Below are positions 16,685 through 25,857 of a stretch of DNA of 49,121 bases, one piece after another (position 1 is the first letter of the stretch; every line of letters begins with the position of its first letter). The translations under genes and the position numbers were made by a program. The notes under the pieces are model-generated. The model searched no databases. It worked only from the letters and a program-made list of their open reading frames with translations, and was not told the DNA's origin. The DNA is from a bacterium (GTDB lineage Bacteria; KSB1; UBA2214), in the NCBI GenBank assembly GCA_029560815.1, contig JAKQKF010000484.1, positions 1 to 49,121 on the forward strand, written 5' to 3'.

Positions 16685-17133
16685 TGGGATTGTTCGTCGC
16701 TATCCAGAAGAATGGTGAAAGGTCCCTCGTTGCAGATCTCGACCGTCATCTCGGCGCCGAAACTGCCGCTGGCCACTGTAAAACCAAGTTTCCGCAAAGC
16801 CGCCATAAAATGCTCATAGAGAGGTTCGGCCAGTTCCGGACGCGCGGCATATGAAAACCCGGGGCGGCGGCCCCGCCGGCAGTCGGCATAAAGCGTGAAC
16901 TGCGAGACCACCAGCATCTCCGCGCCGGTATCGAGCGCCGAAAGATTGGTCTTACCCTCCCCGTCGGCAAAGATGCGCAAGTGAGCCGTCTTTTCCGCCA
17001 TTTTTTCTGCGAGCTCGGGAGTATCATCCTCCTTGAGCCCCAGCAGAATGGCCAGTCCGGGGCCGATCCGGCCGATAGTATCCTCGCCCACGCTCACCTG
17101 CGCCCGGCTGACGCGCTGCAGCAATACGCGCAT
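16681..17133 (-). CDS. dtd: D-aminoacyl-tRNA deacylase
   Basis: A 150-residue enzyme from the ATG at 17133; the open frame upstream to 17235 has no family similarity. It begins MRVLLQRVSRAQVSV and contains the catalytic-pocket motif SQFTLYADCRRGRRP and the cross-subunit motif NEGPFTI (Gly-Pro of the chiral proofreading loop). It removes D-amino acids from mischarged tRNA in the cytoplasm. Length is typical (about 145-150). It starts ten bases after the prenyltransferase stop, and its own stop overlaps maf. Confidence 0.95.
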   Translation of the reverse strand: MRVLLQRVSRAQVSVGEDTIGRIGPGLAILLGLKEDDTPELAEKMAEKTAHLRIFADGEGKTNLSALDTGAEMLVVSQFTLYADCRRGRRPGFSYAARPELAEPLYEHFMAALRKLGFTVASGSFGAEMTVEICNEGPFTILLDSDEQSQ

Positions 17134-17143
17134 GATTACTCCC

Positions 17144-17992
<849 letters not shown>

Positions 17993-18071
17993 CCTGATGG
18001 CGCCGCCTCAGCGCAAATCCCGTCAGAACCGCTGGCAGAAACAGCCGCCCGGGCGCTCTTCCCTCTGCAGG

Positions 18072-19514
18072 CTACTCATTGGGATTCTTCCAGCGTTCCC
18101 AATCCAGATCGTAAATCTCGCCGCGGGCGGTGGAATGGACCAGTTCCATATCCCCGGTGTCACGCTTGTCCACATAGTAGAACTGCACACCGCCCTGCAG
18201 AGAATAATAGTGCCAAACCTCATACGCGCGATTGTCATTGCTGAAGGGGTAGCGTTCGACTTCATCTGGAGGGCCATAGACCAGAAGAACGCGCCCGCGA
18301 TCGGTTCGCCAGCCCTCCCGGAAGGTTCCACGGTAGGAGACGTTGGCCTGCTGTATACGCGTCAGGTAATCATACTTGAATTCGTTCTCCGGTGTGCCCG
18401 GGCTTGGATCACGCTGCGCCCAGAACTCTCTCATGAAGGCGCGCTTGCCATCGAGGTTGAGCTTTTTGAAGGTCTTGCGCTCCTCCTTGGTGGAGATATA
18501 GCGGGTAAGTTCAAACTCGTCATTAATCTCCTTCTCGCTGACCACGGCGTAACGGTCGGCGTCAACACCCGCACTGCCTGTCTTCCGGGCCTCCTCCTGC
18601 ATCCTGCCGGCAGCTGCCCCCTCGGCATAGTCACCTTCCCGGTAGACGAAAAACTTGCGCATGCCCGAGGTCACGGCGCCATTCTCAAGATCGGTGACCT
18701 CCGCGACCACGCGGTAAGCGCCGGAGACCAGCGTGACCACATTGATGGCGGTGACCTCCACGGCACTGTTGCCCGGCTTGTTGCGGTGCTTGGCCGCAAT
18801 CTCCTTGACCGCCGTGCCGTCGGCGTTGTAGATCTTGTAGGCAACGGTGTATTGCCCGCCACTGTCACTGCTGGCGGGAGCAAGATGATAGATCTCTGAA
18901 TAGAGATAGAGGATGGGCAGTTCCAGCCCGTAGAGCCCCGCGGGATTGGGGGTGACCTGAAAACCGTTCTTCAGAAAGGAGCTCCGGGTGGAGTCCCGGA
19001 CGATGGAGCTGCTGATCTGCAGGTCGCTGATCTGCAAGCCCGGCCCCCTGAAAGCCGTAATGCTGAGAGGAAAACGATAGCTGCCCTTGCTCTCCGGTTT
19101 GAGGAGGTCCTCGATCTGCAGGGACATCTCATATTCGCCGTCACTCAGAATAAAGTGATTCAAAAAGAAGAGATTTTGCCCGGACTCAACGCTCGAGAGC
19201 GTGTCGGCGTGATTGACATTCTTCCAGATCTTGGAAGCCACCAGGGAGTCCTGCAGAAAAACCTCAGCCGTCACCTTGAATTCAGCCTTGAAGCCCTCGC
19301 CATCGGGCAGATAGGTGAGCTGTTTGCGCGGAAGCAGCGCGTAGAACTCGCAGTAGGAGAGACTGTCCGAATAACGGGAACGGGTATAATCGATATTGAA
19401 ACGCAGCCTCTCCTCGCTTTTCGTCCCGTCCTGAGCATACAGCGGCAGGGCGGCAAAAGTGAGGAGCAGAGCGATGAAGGAAACACTGCTTCGAATCACA
19501 GCCAAAATACGCAT
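18072..19514 (-). CDS. GWxTD-domain protein
   Basis: A 480-residue exported protein with a signal peptide ending near LPLYAQ (about residue 27). A beta-rich N-terminal half of unknown role is followed by a C-terminal domain with FREGWRTDRGRVLLVYGPPDE, which holds the GWxTD motif that defines the family. GWxTD proteins are found mainly in FCB-group and related bacteria and their function is not known. GAGGAGGG lies just before the ATG, within the last codons of smc, and the gap to smc is nine bases, so the two are co-transcribed. It supports the taxonomic guess more than it suggests a pathway. Confidence 0.82.
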   Translation of the reverse strand: MRILAVIRSSVSFIALLLTFAALPLYAQDGTKSEERLRFNIDYTRSRYSDSLSYCEFYALLPRKQLTYLPDGEGFKAEFKVTAEVFLQDSLVASKIWKNVNHADTLSSVESGQNLFFLNHFILSDGEYEMSLQIEDLLKPESKGSYRFPLSITAFRGPGLQISDLQISSSIVRDSTRSSFLKNGFQVTPNPAGLYGLELPILYLYSEIYHLAPASSDSGGQYTVAYKIYNADGTAVKEIAAKHRNKPGNSAVEVTAINVVTLVSGAYRVVAEVTDLENGAVTSGMRKFFVYREGDYAEGAAAGRMQEEARKTGSAGVDADRYAVVSEKEINDEFELTRYISTKEERKTFKKLNLDGKRAFMREFWAQRDPSPGTPENEFKYDYLTRIQQANVSYRGTFREGWRTDRGRVLLVYGPPDEVERYPFSNDNRAYEVWHYYSLQGGVQFYYVDKRDTGDMELVHSTARGEIYDLDWERWKNPNE

Positions 19515-19523
19515 GCACCCTCC

Positions 19524-22500
19524 TCAATTGGCCGGTGCGGAACTGGCCGCCGGCACCAGCTGATCATTTTTCATCGAGTCAAACTTGACCGAAACCAGCT
19601 TGGAAATGCCCTGCTCCTCCATGGTCACGCCATAGAGCTGATCAGCCGCCCGCATGGTGAGTTTGTTATGCGTCACCACGATGAACTGGGTGTTGGTCGA
19701 AAACTCGCGCAGCGCATGGGTGAAGCGCTGCACATTCTGGTCATCCAGCGGGGCATCCACCTCATCAAAGATGCAGAAGGGGCTGGGCTTGACCAGGTAA
19801 ATCGCAAAAAGCAGAGAAATCGCCGTCAGCGATTTTTCGCCGCCGGAGAGCAGGGTCAGCGCCGCCGGCTTTTTGCCGCCCGGGGTGGCGAGGATATCGA
19901 TCTCCGACTCGAGCGGATCGGCGGTCTCCTGGAGCACCAGACTCGCCCGCCCACCCGCGAAAAACTTGCTGAAAACCTCCGCAAAATTGTGCTGCACCTG
20001 CTCAAAGGTCTCGAGGAACTTTTGCCTTGCGGTTGTATTGATGATCTCGATGGTATCCATCAGATTCTTGCGCGCCTTGATCAGATCATCGCGCTGAGTC
20101 TGGAGAAAATCGAGCCGCTCCTTCTCCTGTTCATACTCCTTCAGGGCCAGCAGGTTGACCGGTCCGACCTCCTTGATCCGCTCCCGCAAGCTCTCCAGCC
20201 GCTGGTGCGCCTCTTCGGCGTTGAATTCTCCATCAGCCGCCGTCCGCTTCAGCTTGTACTCGTACTCGGTCCAGAGCCGCGCCTGCAGGTTTTCCGCTTT
20301 GAGCTTGAGCTCCGAAACCCGCAATTCAATCTGATGAGCCGATTCCGAAAGCACGTCGAACTTGCCACGCGAGGCGCGGATCAGCTTCTCAGCTTCGGCC
20401 ACGCGTACATTGGCCTGATACTGCTGTTCTTCCAGCTCGTCAAGCACAGCCTGCACTTCCGTACGGCGCGTCTGCTGCTGCTCTGCCTCCTGCCCGTACC
20501 TCTCGTTGACCTGGATCAGCTCCTTGATCTCGGCGGCGGCATTCTCCGCATCCTCGCGGCGGGTCTTGATCAGGGCTTCGGTTTCGACGATCTGACGGTG
20601 CAGCCCTTCACTCTCCCTGCGCATCGCCTCGAAATCGCTCTGCAGCCTGGCCACCTCCACATTGAGCTCGCGAGCCCTGACAGAAGCCCGCTCGACCGCC
20701 ACCTCGATCGATTTGATCTCTTCGCTCAGGGCACCCGCCCTGGCGGCGATCTCCTGCCTCTGCGTCTGCAGATCGCCGGCGCCCAGGCTCTGGAGCTCGA
20801 GGTTGTGGCCCAGCTGACTCACCTCACCGATGATCCGCTGCCTCTCGGCCTCCCGCTTTGCCCGCGCCTCACCGAGCGCCTGCTCCTCAAAAGTCTGCCG
20901 CCCTAATTGAATACGCAGAGAACCCAGCGCTTGTTCCGATTCCTGGATCTCCTTGCGCAGCTGCTCCGCTTCGATCTTGTTTTCCTGAATCTCCGTCTCG
21001 CGCTGCGCCAGTTGAACCCGCCGCGCCTCAAGGCCTTGCTGCAGCTTCTCGATCTCGCTTGTGAGCGCGGCTAGCTGCTCTTGTCTGCCGACGAAATCGG
21101 ACTGGTTCTTGCTCAGAACACCGCCGCGGATGAATCCGTTGTGGGAAAGCACTTCACCGGAGAGTGTGACCACGCTGTAGGACTGGCCGCGCAGTTCCGC
21201 AAAAACACGATGCGCCGTCTGCAGATCCTGGGTCACGATAAAGGCACCGAGAACCTGGTGCACCAGCTGGCTAAAGCGATCTTCGCAGGAGACCAGCTCA
21301 TCAGCCCAGCCGATCACTCCCAGATCCCTGAGAACCGGCCGTTCGCGCAGAGTGGACCCCATCTCCTGACGCGGGGCAAAGGTGACGATGCCGCGCCTCT
21401 CTTCGCGCAGCAGGCCGATGCCGTTGAAAGCGGTATTGCTCTCCTCCACCACCAGATAGGTGGCCGCATCACCCAGCGCCGCGGCAATGGCGGTGCGATG
21501 CTGGTTTTCGACATGGATGATGTTAGCCAGGGGGCCGTGGGTCGCAAATCCATCTTTCTTGAGGGTCGCCAGAAAACGCACCCCTGCGGGATAATCCTCA
21601 TAATTGTCGATCAACCGCCGCACCAGCTCGGCCTGATGTCCCAAAACCTCAATCCGGCTCCGGTCCTGGGATTCGTTCTTTTGCAGCACCTCAAAAAGCC
21701 GCTTTGCCTCTTCTTCACGCCGGCTGATCTCCGCAAGCCGTTGCTTCTTTTTCGCCAGCGTCTCGGCTAGGCCTGCCTCCTCGGCACGGGTCTTGTGCAA
21801 AATATCCGCCAGCTCCGCAGCTCTGGTATCATCCTTCCCGGCATCGGCATCAAGCTGGTGGAGACGCTGACTCAGATTCTCCTCGGTTGCCTTGAGCCGC
21901 TCCCCTTCGTTCTGCTTGCGGTTCAACTCTTCGGTGATTTGCAGGACACGATTCTCCGCCTCCCTCGCCAGACTGCGCCTGGACTCAAACTGGATCCGAA
22001 CCTCCTGCAGCTCACCATTGGCCTTCTCATACTCTTCCCTCTTGGCCGCAAGACTCTTCTCGGCCTCCCGGTAGAGCTCCTGAGAAACACTGTATTGCTG
22101 CTGCAGCTCGGCGAGGTGGGCATCAAAACGCTCTTTCTCCTGGCTTGAACGAAGGCCGCTCTCCTCCAGTGAACGGATGCGCTCCTTGTTGACCAGAATC
22201 CGCTCTTCCAGCTTTTGCACATCCCGGTCCAGATCAGAAACCGTACGCTGGTTTTCGAGGAGCTTCTTCTCGATCTCCAGCAGCCGGGCGCGTGTAGTCT
22301 CATAGTCCGCATCCTGGGTGGCCAGAGAACTAGAGGCGCCCTCCCGCTCATCCCTGATCAGCCCCAGCCTGGTTTCCGCAGGTTCCAGCTCATCCAGGAT
22401 CAGCGCGTAGTCGTTGTCCGCCAGCTTGATCTCGAGACCGCGGAGCTCCGAGGTGATCTCCTGATACCGTTCCGCCTTGGCAACCTGACGCCGCAGTGAA

Positions 22501-23108
22501 CGCACATTCTTTTCGACCTCGGACATGATATCCTCGATGCGTATCAAATCCTTTTCGGTCGATTCGAGCTTGCGGAAAGTGGCCTTGCGCCGGAGTTTGT
22601 ACTTGGTGATGCCCGCCGCCTCTTCAAAGATATGCCGCCGCTCATCCTCCTTGCCATTGAGGATACGTTCCACCTGCGGCAATTCGATCACTGAATAGGT
22701 ATGCGGCCCGGCCCCGGTGTCCATAAAGAGATCCATGATATCTTTGAGCCGGCAGCTGTTGCCGTTGATCAGATATTGACTTTCACCGGAGCGGAAAAGC
22801 CTGCGTGTAATGATCACTTCAGCGTAATCGATCGGAAGGGTATTGCCGGAATTCTCGATCTTGAGCGATACTTCCGCCATGCCGACAGGCTTGGCGGTGG
22901 CGGTACCATTGAATATCACGTTGCCCATGACCTCGCTGCGCAAGGCCCCGCTCTTCTGCTCGCCCATAACCCAGCGAATAGAATCGACAATGTTGCTCTT
23001 GCCGCACCCGTTGGGGCCGACAATGCCCGTGATGCCGTCGTGCATTTTAATGTGCGTCTTCTTGGCAAAAGACTTGAAGCCGACTATGGTAAGTTCGGAG
23101 AGATACAC
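19524..23108 (-). CDS. smc: Chromosome segregation protein SMC
   Basis: A full-length 1194-residue SMC ATPase. The Walker A motif GPNGCGKSNIVDSIRW is at residues 30-45. Two long coiled-coil arms (about 170-500 and 680-1000) flank a hinge domain (about 520-660). The C-terminal head has the signature LLSGGEKSLTAISLLF and Walker B FCIFDEVDAPLDD. SMC forms the condensin that organises and segregates the chromosome. The length and all ATPase motifs are intact. A sigma70-like promoter lies about 45 bases upstream, and the GWxTD gene follows. scpA and scpB are not in the window. Confidence 0.97.
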   Translation of the reverse strand: MYLSELTIVGFKSFAKKTHIKMHDGITGIVGPNGCGKSNIVDSIRWVMGEQKSGALRSEVMGNVIFNGTATAKPVGMAEVSLKIENSGNTLPIDYAEVIITRRLFRSGESQYLINGNSCRLKDIMDLFMDTGAGPHTYSVIELPQVERILNGKEDERRHIFEEAAGITKYKLRRKATFRKLESTEKDLIRIEDIMSEVEKNVRSLRRQVAKAERYQEITSELRGLEIKLADNDYALILDELEPAETRLGLIRDEREGASSSLATQDADYETTRARLLEIEKKLLENQRTVSDLDRDVQKLEERILVNKERIRSLEESGLRSSQEKERFDAHLAELQQQYSVSQELYREAEKSLAAKREEYEKANGELQEVRIQFESRRSLAREAENRVLQITEELNRKQNEGERLKATEENLSQRLHQLDADAGKDDTRAAELADILHKTRAEEAGLAETLAKKKQRLAEISRREEEAKRLFEVLQKNESQDRSRIEVLGHQAELVRRLIDNYEDYPAGVRFLATLKKDGFATHGPLANIIHVENQHRTAIAAALGDAATYLVVEESNTAFNGIGLLREERRGIVTFAPRQEMGSTLRERPVLRDLGVIGWADELVSCEDRFSQLVHQVLGAFIVTQDLQTAHRVFAELRGQSYSVVTLSGEVLSHNGFIRGGVLSKNQSDFVGRQEQLAALTSEIEKLQQGLEARRVQLAQRETEIQENKIEAEQLRKEIQESEQALGSLRIQLGRQTFEEQALGEARAKREAERQRIIGEVSQLGHNLELQSLGAGDLQTQRQEIAARAGALSEEIKSIEVAVERASVRARELNVEVARLQSDFEAMRRESEGLHRQIVETEALIKTRREDAENAAAEIKELIQVNERYGQEAEQQQTRRTEVQAVLDELEEQQYQANVRVAEAEKLIRASRGKFDVLSESAHQIELRVSELKLKAENLQARLWTEYEYKLKRTAADGEFNAEEAHQRLESLRERIKEVGPVNLLALKEYEQEKERLDFLQTQRDDLIKARKNLMDTIEIINTTARQKFLETFEQVQHNFAEVFSKFFAGGRASLVLQETADPLESEIDILATPGGKKPAALTLLSGGEKSLTAISLLFAIYLVKPSPFCIFDEVDAPLDDQNVQRFTHALREFSTNTQFIVVTHNKLTMRAADQLYGVTMEEQGISKLVSVKFDSMKNDQLVPAASSAPAN

Positions 23109-23151
23109 GGAACCCCGTCAGGATTGGTTTAAATTGACTGGACAGATTTTC

Positions 23152-23180
23152 AAAATAGTATTTCGTTCATTCAAAGTCAA
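23152..23180 (-). promoter_or_regulatory. Likely sigma70-type promoter of smc
   Basis: On the minus strand TTGACT (23175-23180), a 17-base spacer and TATTTT (23152-23157) match -35 and -10 boxes at 5/6 and 4/6 positions with ideal spacing. The -10 box ends about 44 bases from the smc start. The surrounding 87-base gap is AT-rich compared with the genes around it. Confidence 0.5.
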
Positions 23181-23195
23181 TATCATTTTGCCGGC

Positions 23196-25742
23196 TCACT
23201 GCCCCAGCAATGACCAGTAATAGGAGGCAAAAGCCGTCAACGCTCGGGTCTGCTCCAGATAGATACCGATCGCCAGGGCGACGAAAAAGAGGCCCGCAGC
23301 AAGGACCAACAGAGCCCTGAAAAAGGTGATCTGCAGGATAACCCGGGTCCCGCGCAGAACCCGCACGAAAAACCAGAACAGGATAATCCCGAAGTAGATC
23401 AGACTGAGGGTAACCAGATTGGAGCGCGATAACGCCCTGAAAAGCACCACCGCCAGCGGCAAAGCAAAGATAAAATTGGCGGGCACCCAAAAGGTAAAGG
23501 TGAGAATTTGACTGAAACGCAGAAAACGGCGCTGCCACAGAACAACCAGCTTGTACAAAAAACTCTGCAGGAGAGCCATGCCCACCATCACCGCAGTCAG
23601 CAGCGCGATCATGCGCTCGGGATTCCAGATCAGGGCGATGGCCTGGTTCTTGGCCAGACCGCTGGGGAACAACCAGGTCAGCAGCTCGTCAAAAAGGCTG
23701 TTTTCGCGCAGAAAAAAGATCAGACTGGCCAGCAACGTGCTCATCGTCACAAACGAGGCCAATCCCATCACCCCGGTCAGAAAAGGATTGACCTGACGGT
23801 TCTCGATCAAATCCATATAAAAACCGTGCGGATAGATAAATACCCGCTTGAGGTAATGGCTCATCCGCTTGTCTGTACGAATATAAAAGAGCAGAAGGAC
23901 AATGAGGACAATGCTGATGATCTGAAAGACCGGCGGATCCTCGAGCGGCACATCGGCAGGCAGCAGCTCGGGCATCTCGGTGTTCGTAAAGGCCGCCTTG
24001 GCTACCTGACAGACCAGACGCTCCTGGCCCTGCTCGTCCAGGAGACCTGCATGGAAAAGATGGGTATCCGCCCGCGGACCCCAGAAGGTGTGGGGCGCCT
24101 CTCCGCGCCAGTCTTTCCAGGGGGAGATGAGGAGGCCCGCTCCAGGACTCTTGCGCTGCGCATCCACAATAGCTGACTTGAGATAATAGGCCTGGTTCTG
24201 CTGGGCGCTGCGCTCGCTGGAATTGCGCACATCAAGCGGGGAGGTGAGCTGCAGGAGATAAGGACCGCTGGTCCGCCATGCCCCCTGCGCAAAAGTGACG
24301 GTCTTTTCCGGCGGCACCTCAACGATCTGCAGATCCACCGGCAGGGTATGGGTGGCCACTTTCTTGCCGCGGATTCCCGCATAGACCGGCCGGTCATCAA
24401 GCTCACGCGCGATGCCGGCGAAATCGCGGACGAAAGCCTGGGCGCGGGGATCAGCAGGATCATAACCGTTTCCCAATCCCCAGGCGGCCACACAGGGGTG
24501 GCTCCTGCAAGCCCTGATCATATCATGGAGTGCATTCCTGGCCTTTTGCCTGATCGCGGCATTATTGAGATGGGCCGACGGAATATGGGTCACAGGGATC
24601 TCTATCAGCACCGCCAGGCCAAGGCTGTCACAGCTCTGCAGGAAAAAATCTCCGGGCATGCCGCCCGGCAGACGCACGGTGTTGGCGCCAAGAGCAATCA
24701 TCCCCCGCAAATCCTCGAGGACAACCTTTCTCTGCTCCTGCTGTGGCAGCAGAATCTGCCTCTCGTCCTCCACCCAGTCGACAGCGCGATATCTGAAGCC
24801 GCTGCCCTTCTCACCAGCCTCAGCGAGCCACTGCCCGGGCCGCGACAGGGCAAACCAGATCGCTGCGCGATCGATCACCTCGGCGCCGACGGAGAGCTGC
24901 ACGACGATCCGGTAACGCTGCGGCACCCCCGGAGCCCAGTAGCGGAAACCAGGTATGCCCGCCGTCACCTGCAGAGAAGTGGTATCACCCGCAGATGGGT
25001 AGAGGGGTTGAAGGGGTGAGACAAAAAGAACCTGAGAAGTCTGACCGTCCACGATTTCAACCTGACCGTGCAGGGAAGCAAAGGAGGCCATCGCCAGACT
25101 GTCCATCCCCCCCAGAGCGACAGTCGCCCGGAGATCGAAATCCTGCAGGCCCTGGCTGTTGGATTTCGCTGGCGAGATGGTGACGGCGGAGACGAAAGGG
25201 GTTTTGCCAGACCGCAGCACCAGCGGACGGAAGAGTCCATTGCCCGAAAGAGGAATGCCGCGGTTGCGCACCAGAAGCGGCAGCGAGCGCCGGTAATCGA
25301 GCCTGCCGTCCAGTTGAACGACCAGCTCGTTCTCCTCATTGACGAAGAGATCCTCCTTGCCGATCCGGAGGGCGAAGGGGGCGCTGCCGGCTGAATGGGT
25401 AGCGATGATCTTTTTATTCAGATAGATGGTACTCAATCCATCGAGACCATCAAACGCCAGCTCATAAACGGAGGAGATCATGCTGCTGTCGAGAGCGAAC
25501 TTTTTCTCGAGAGTACTTTGTTCGCGCACCCGCAGGGGGGCCGGAACCTGGAAAGAGCGCCATTCACCACCGCCGAGCTGCAAGTTCCAGATACCGTCGA
25601 ACGGCATGGAGCTGCGGCGGGCCAGACTGTCCTGCATCAATTGCGCAAGGCTGTAATACTGCTCTCCTGCGCCGGCCTCGACGGACAAAAAAGACAACAG
25701 CGCGAAAACGGAGAGAATTGCGAGTGTTTTAACTGGTCTCAT
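23196..25742 (-). CDS. Glycoside hydrolase family 2-like protein fused to a C-terminal membrane domain, probably catalytically inactive
   Basis: An 848-residue protein with a signal peptide (1-25). A GH2-type sugar-binding and immunoglobulin-like part (about 45-320) is followed by a TIM-barrel-like part (about 330-600, with GANTVRLPGGMPGDFF). About six membrane helices follow from residue 620 onward, like a Yip1-type domain. Where active GH2 enzymes have an acid/base Glu in a WSLGNE-type motif, this protein reads WGLGNG: Asn425 is kept and Gly426 replaces Glu. The expected nucleophile segment reads PYLLQLTSPLD and has no Glu. The periplasmic half may therefore bind sugars without cutting them. 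The fusion is unusual. The alignment is by eye. Confidence 0.65.
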   Translation of the reverse strand: MRPVKTLAILSVFALLSFLSVEAGAGEQYYSLAQLMQDSLARRSSMPFDGIWNLQLGGGEWRSFQVPAPLRVREQSTLEKKFALDSSMISSVYELAFDGLDGLSTIYLNKKIIATHSAGSAPFALRIGKEDLFVNEENELVVQLDGRLDYRRSLPLLVRNRGIPLSGNGLFRPLVLRSGKTPFVSAVTISPAKSNSQGLQDFDLRATVALGGMDSLAMASFASLHGQVEIVDGQTSQVLFVSPLQPLYPSAGDTTSLQVTAGIPGFRYWAPGVPQRYRIVVQLSVGAEVIDRAAIWFALSRPGQWLAEAGEKGSGFRYRAVDWVEDERQILLPQQEQRKVVLEDLRGMIALGANTVRLPGGMPGDFFLQSCDSLGLAVLIEIPVTHIPSAHLNNAAIRQKARNALHDMIRACRSHPCVAAWGLGNGYDPADPRAQAFVRDFAGIARELDDRPVYAGIRGKKVATHTLPVDLQIVEVPPEKTVTFAQGAWRTSGPYLLQLTSPLDVRNSSERSAQQNQAYYLKSAIVDAQRKSPGAGLLISPWKDWRGEAPHTFWGPRADTHLFHAGLLDEQGQERLVCQVAKAAFTNTEMPELLPADVPLEDPPVFQIISIVLIVLLLFYIRTDKRMSHYLKRVFIYPHGFYMDLIENRQVNPFLTGVMGLASFVTMSTLLASLIFFLRENSLFDELLTWLFPSGLAKNQAIALIWNPERMIALLTAVMVGMALLQSFLYKLVVLWQRRFLRFSQILTFTFWVPANFIFALPLAVVLFRALSRSNLVTLSLIYFGIILFWFFVRVLRGTRVILQITFFRALLVLAAGLFFVALAIGIYLEQTRALTAFASYYWSLLGQ

Positions 25743-25857
25743 AAAGGTCTCATGCTGTGAAGGTGGGCATTCTCCCCCTGCTCACAACGCAAAATGGTAC
25801 ACACCGGCCGCCGCGACAAGGTATCGGCTTCATCCGCACAGGCGCGCAAGTATCCTG

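Noticed and set aside
19155..20906. A 583-codon open frame on the plus strand
   Set aside because: It is antisense to smc and the GWxTD gene. Its Leu/Arg/Gln-rich content mirrors the coiled coil of SMC and no domain is seen.
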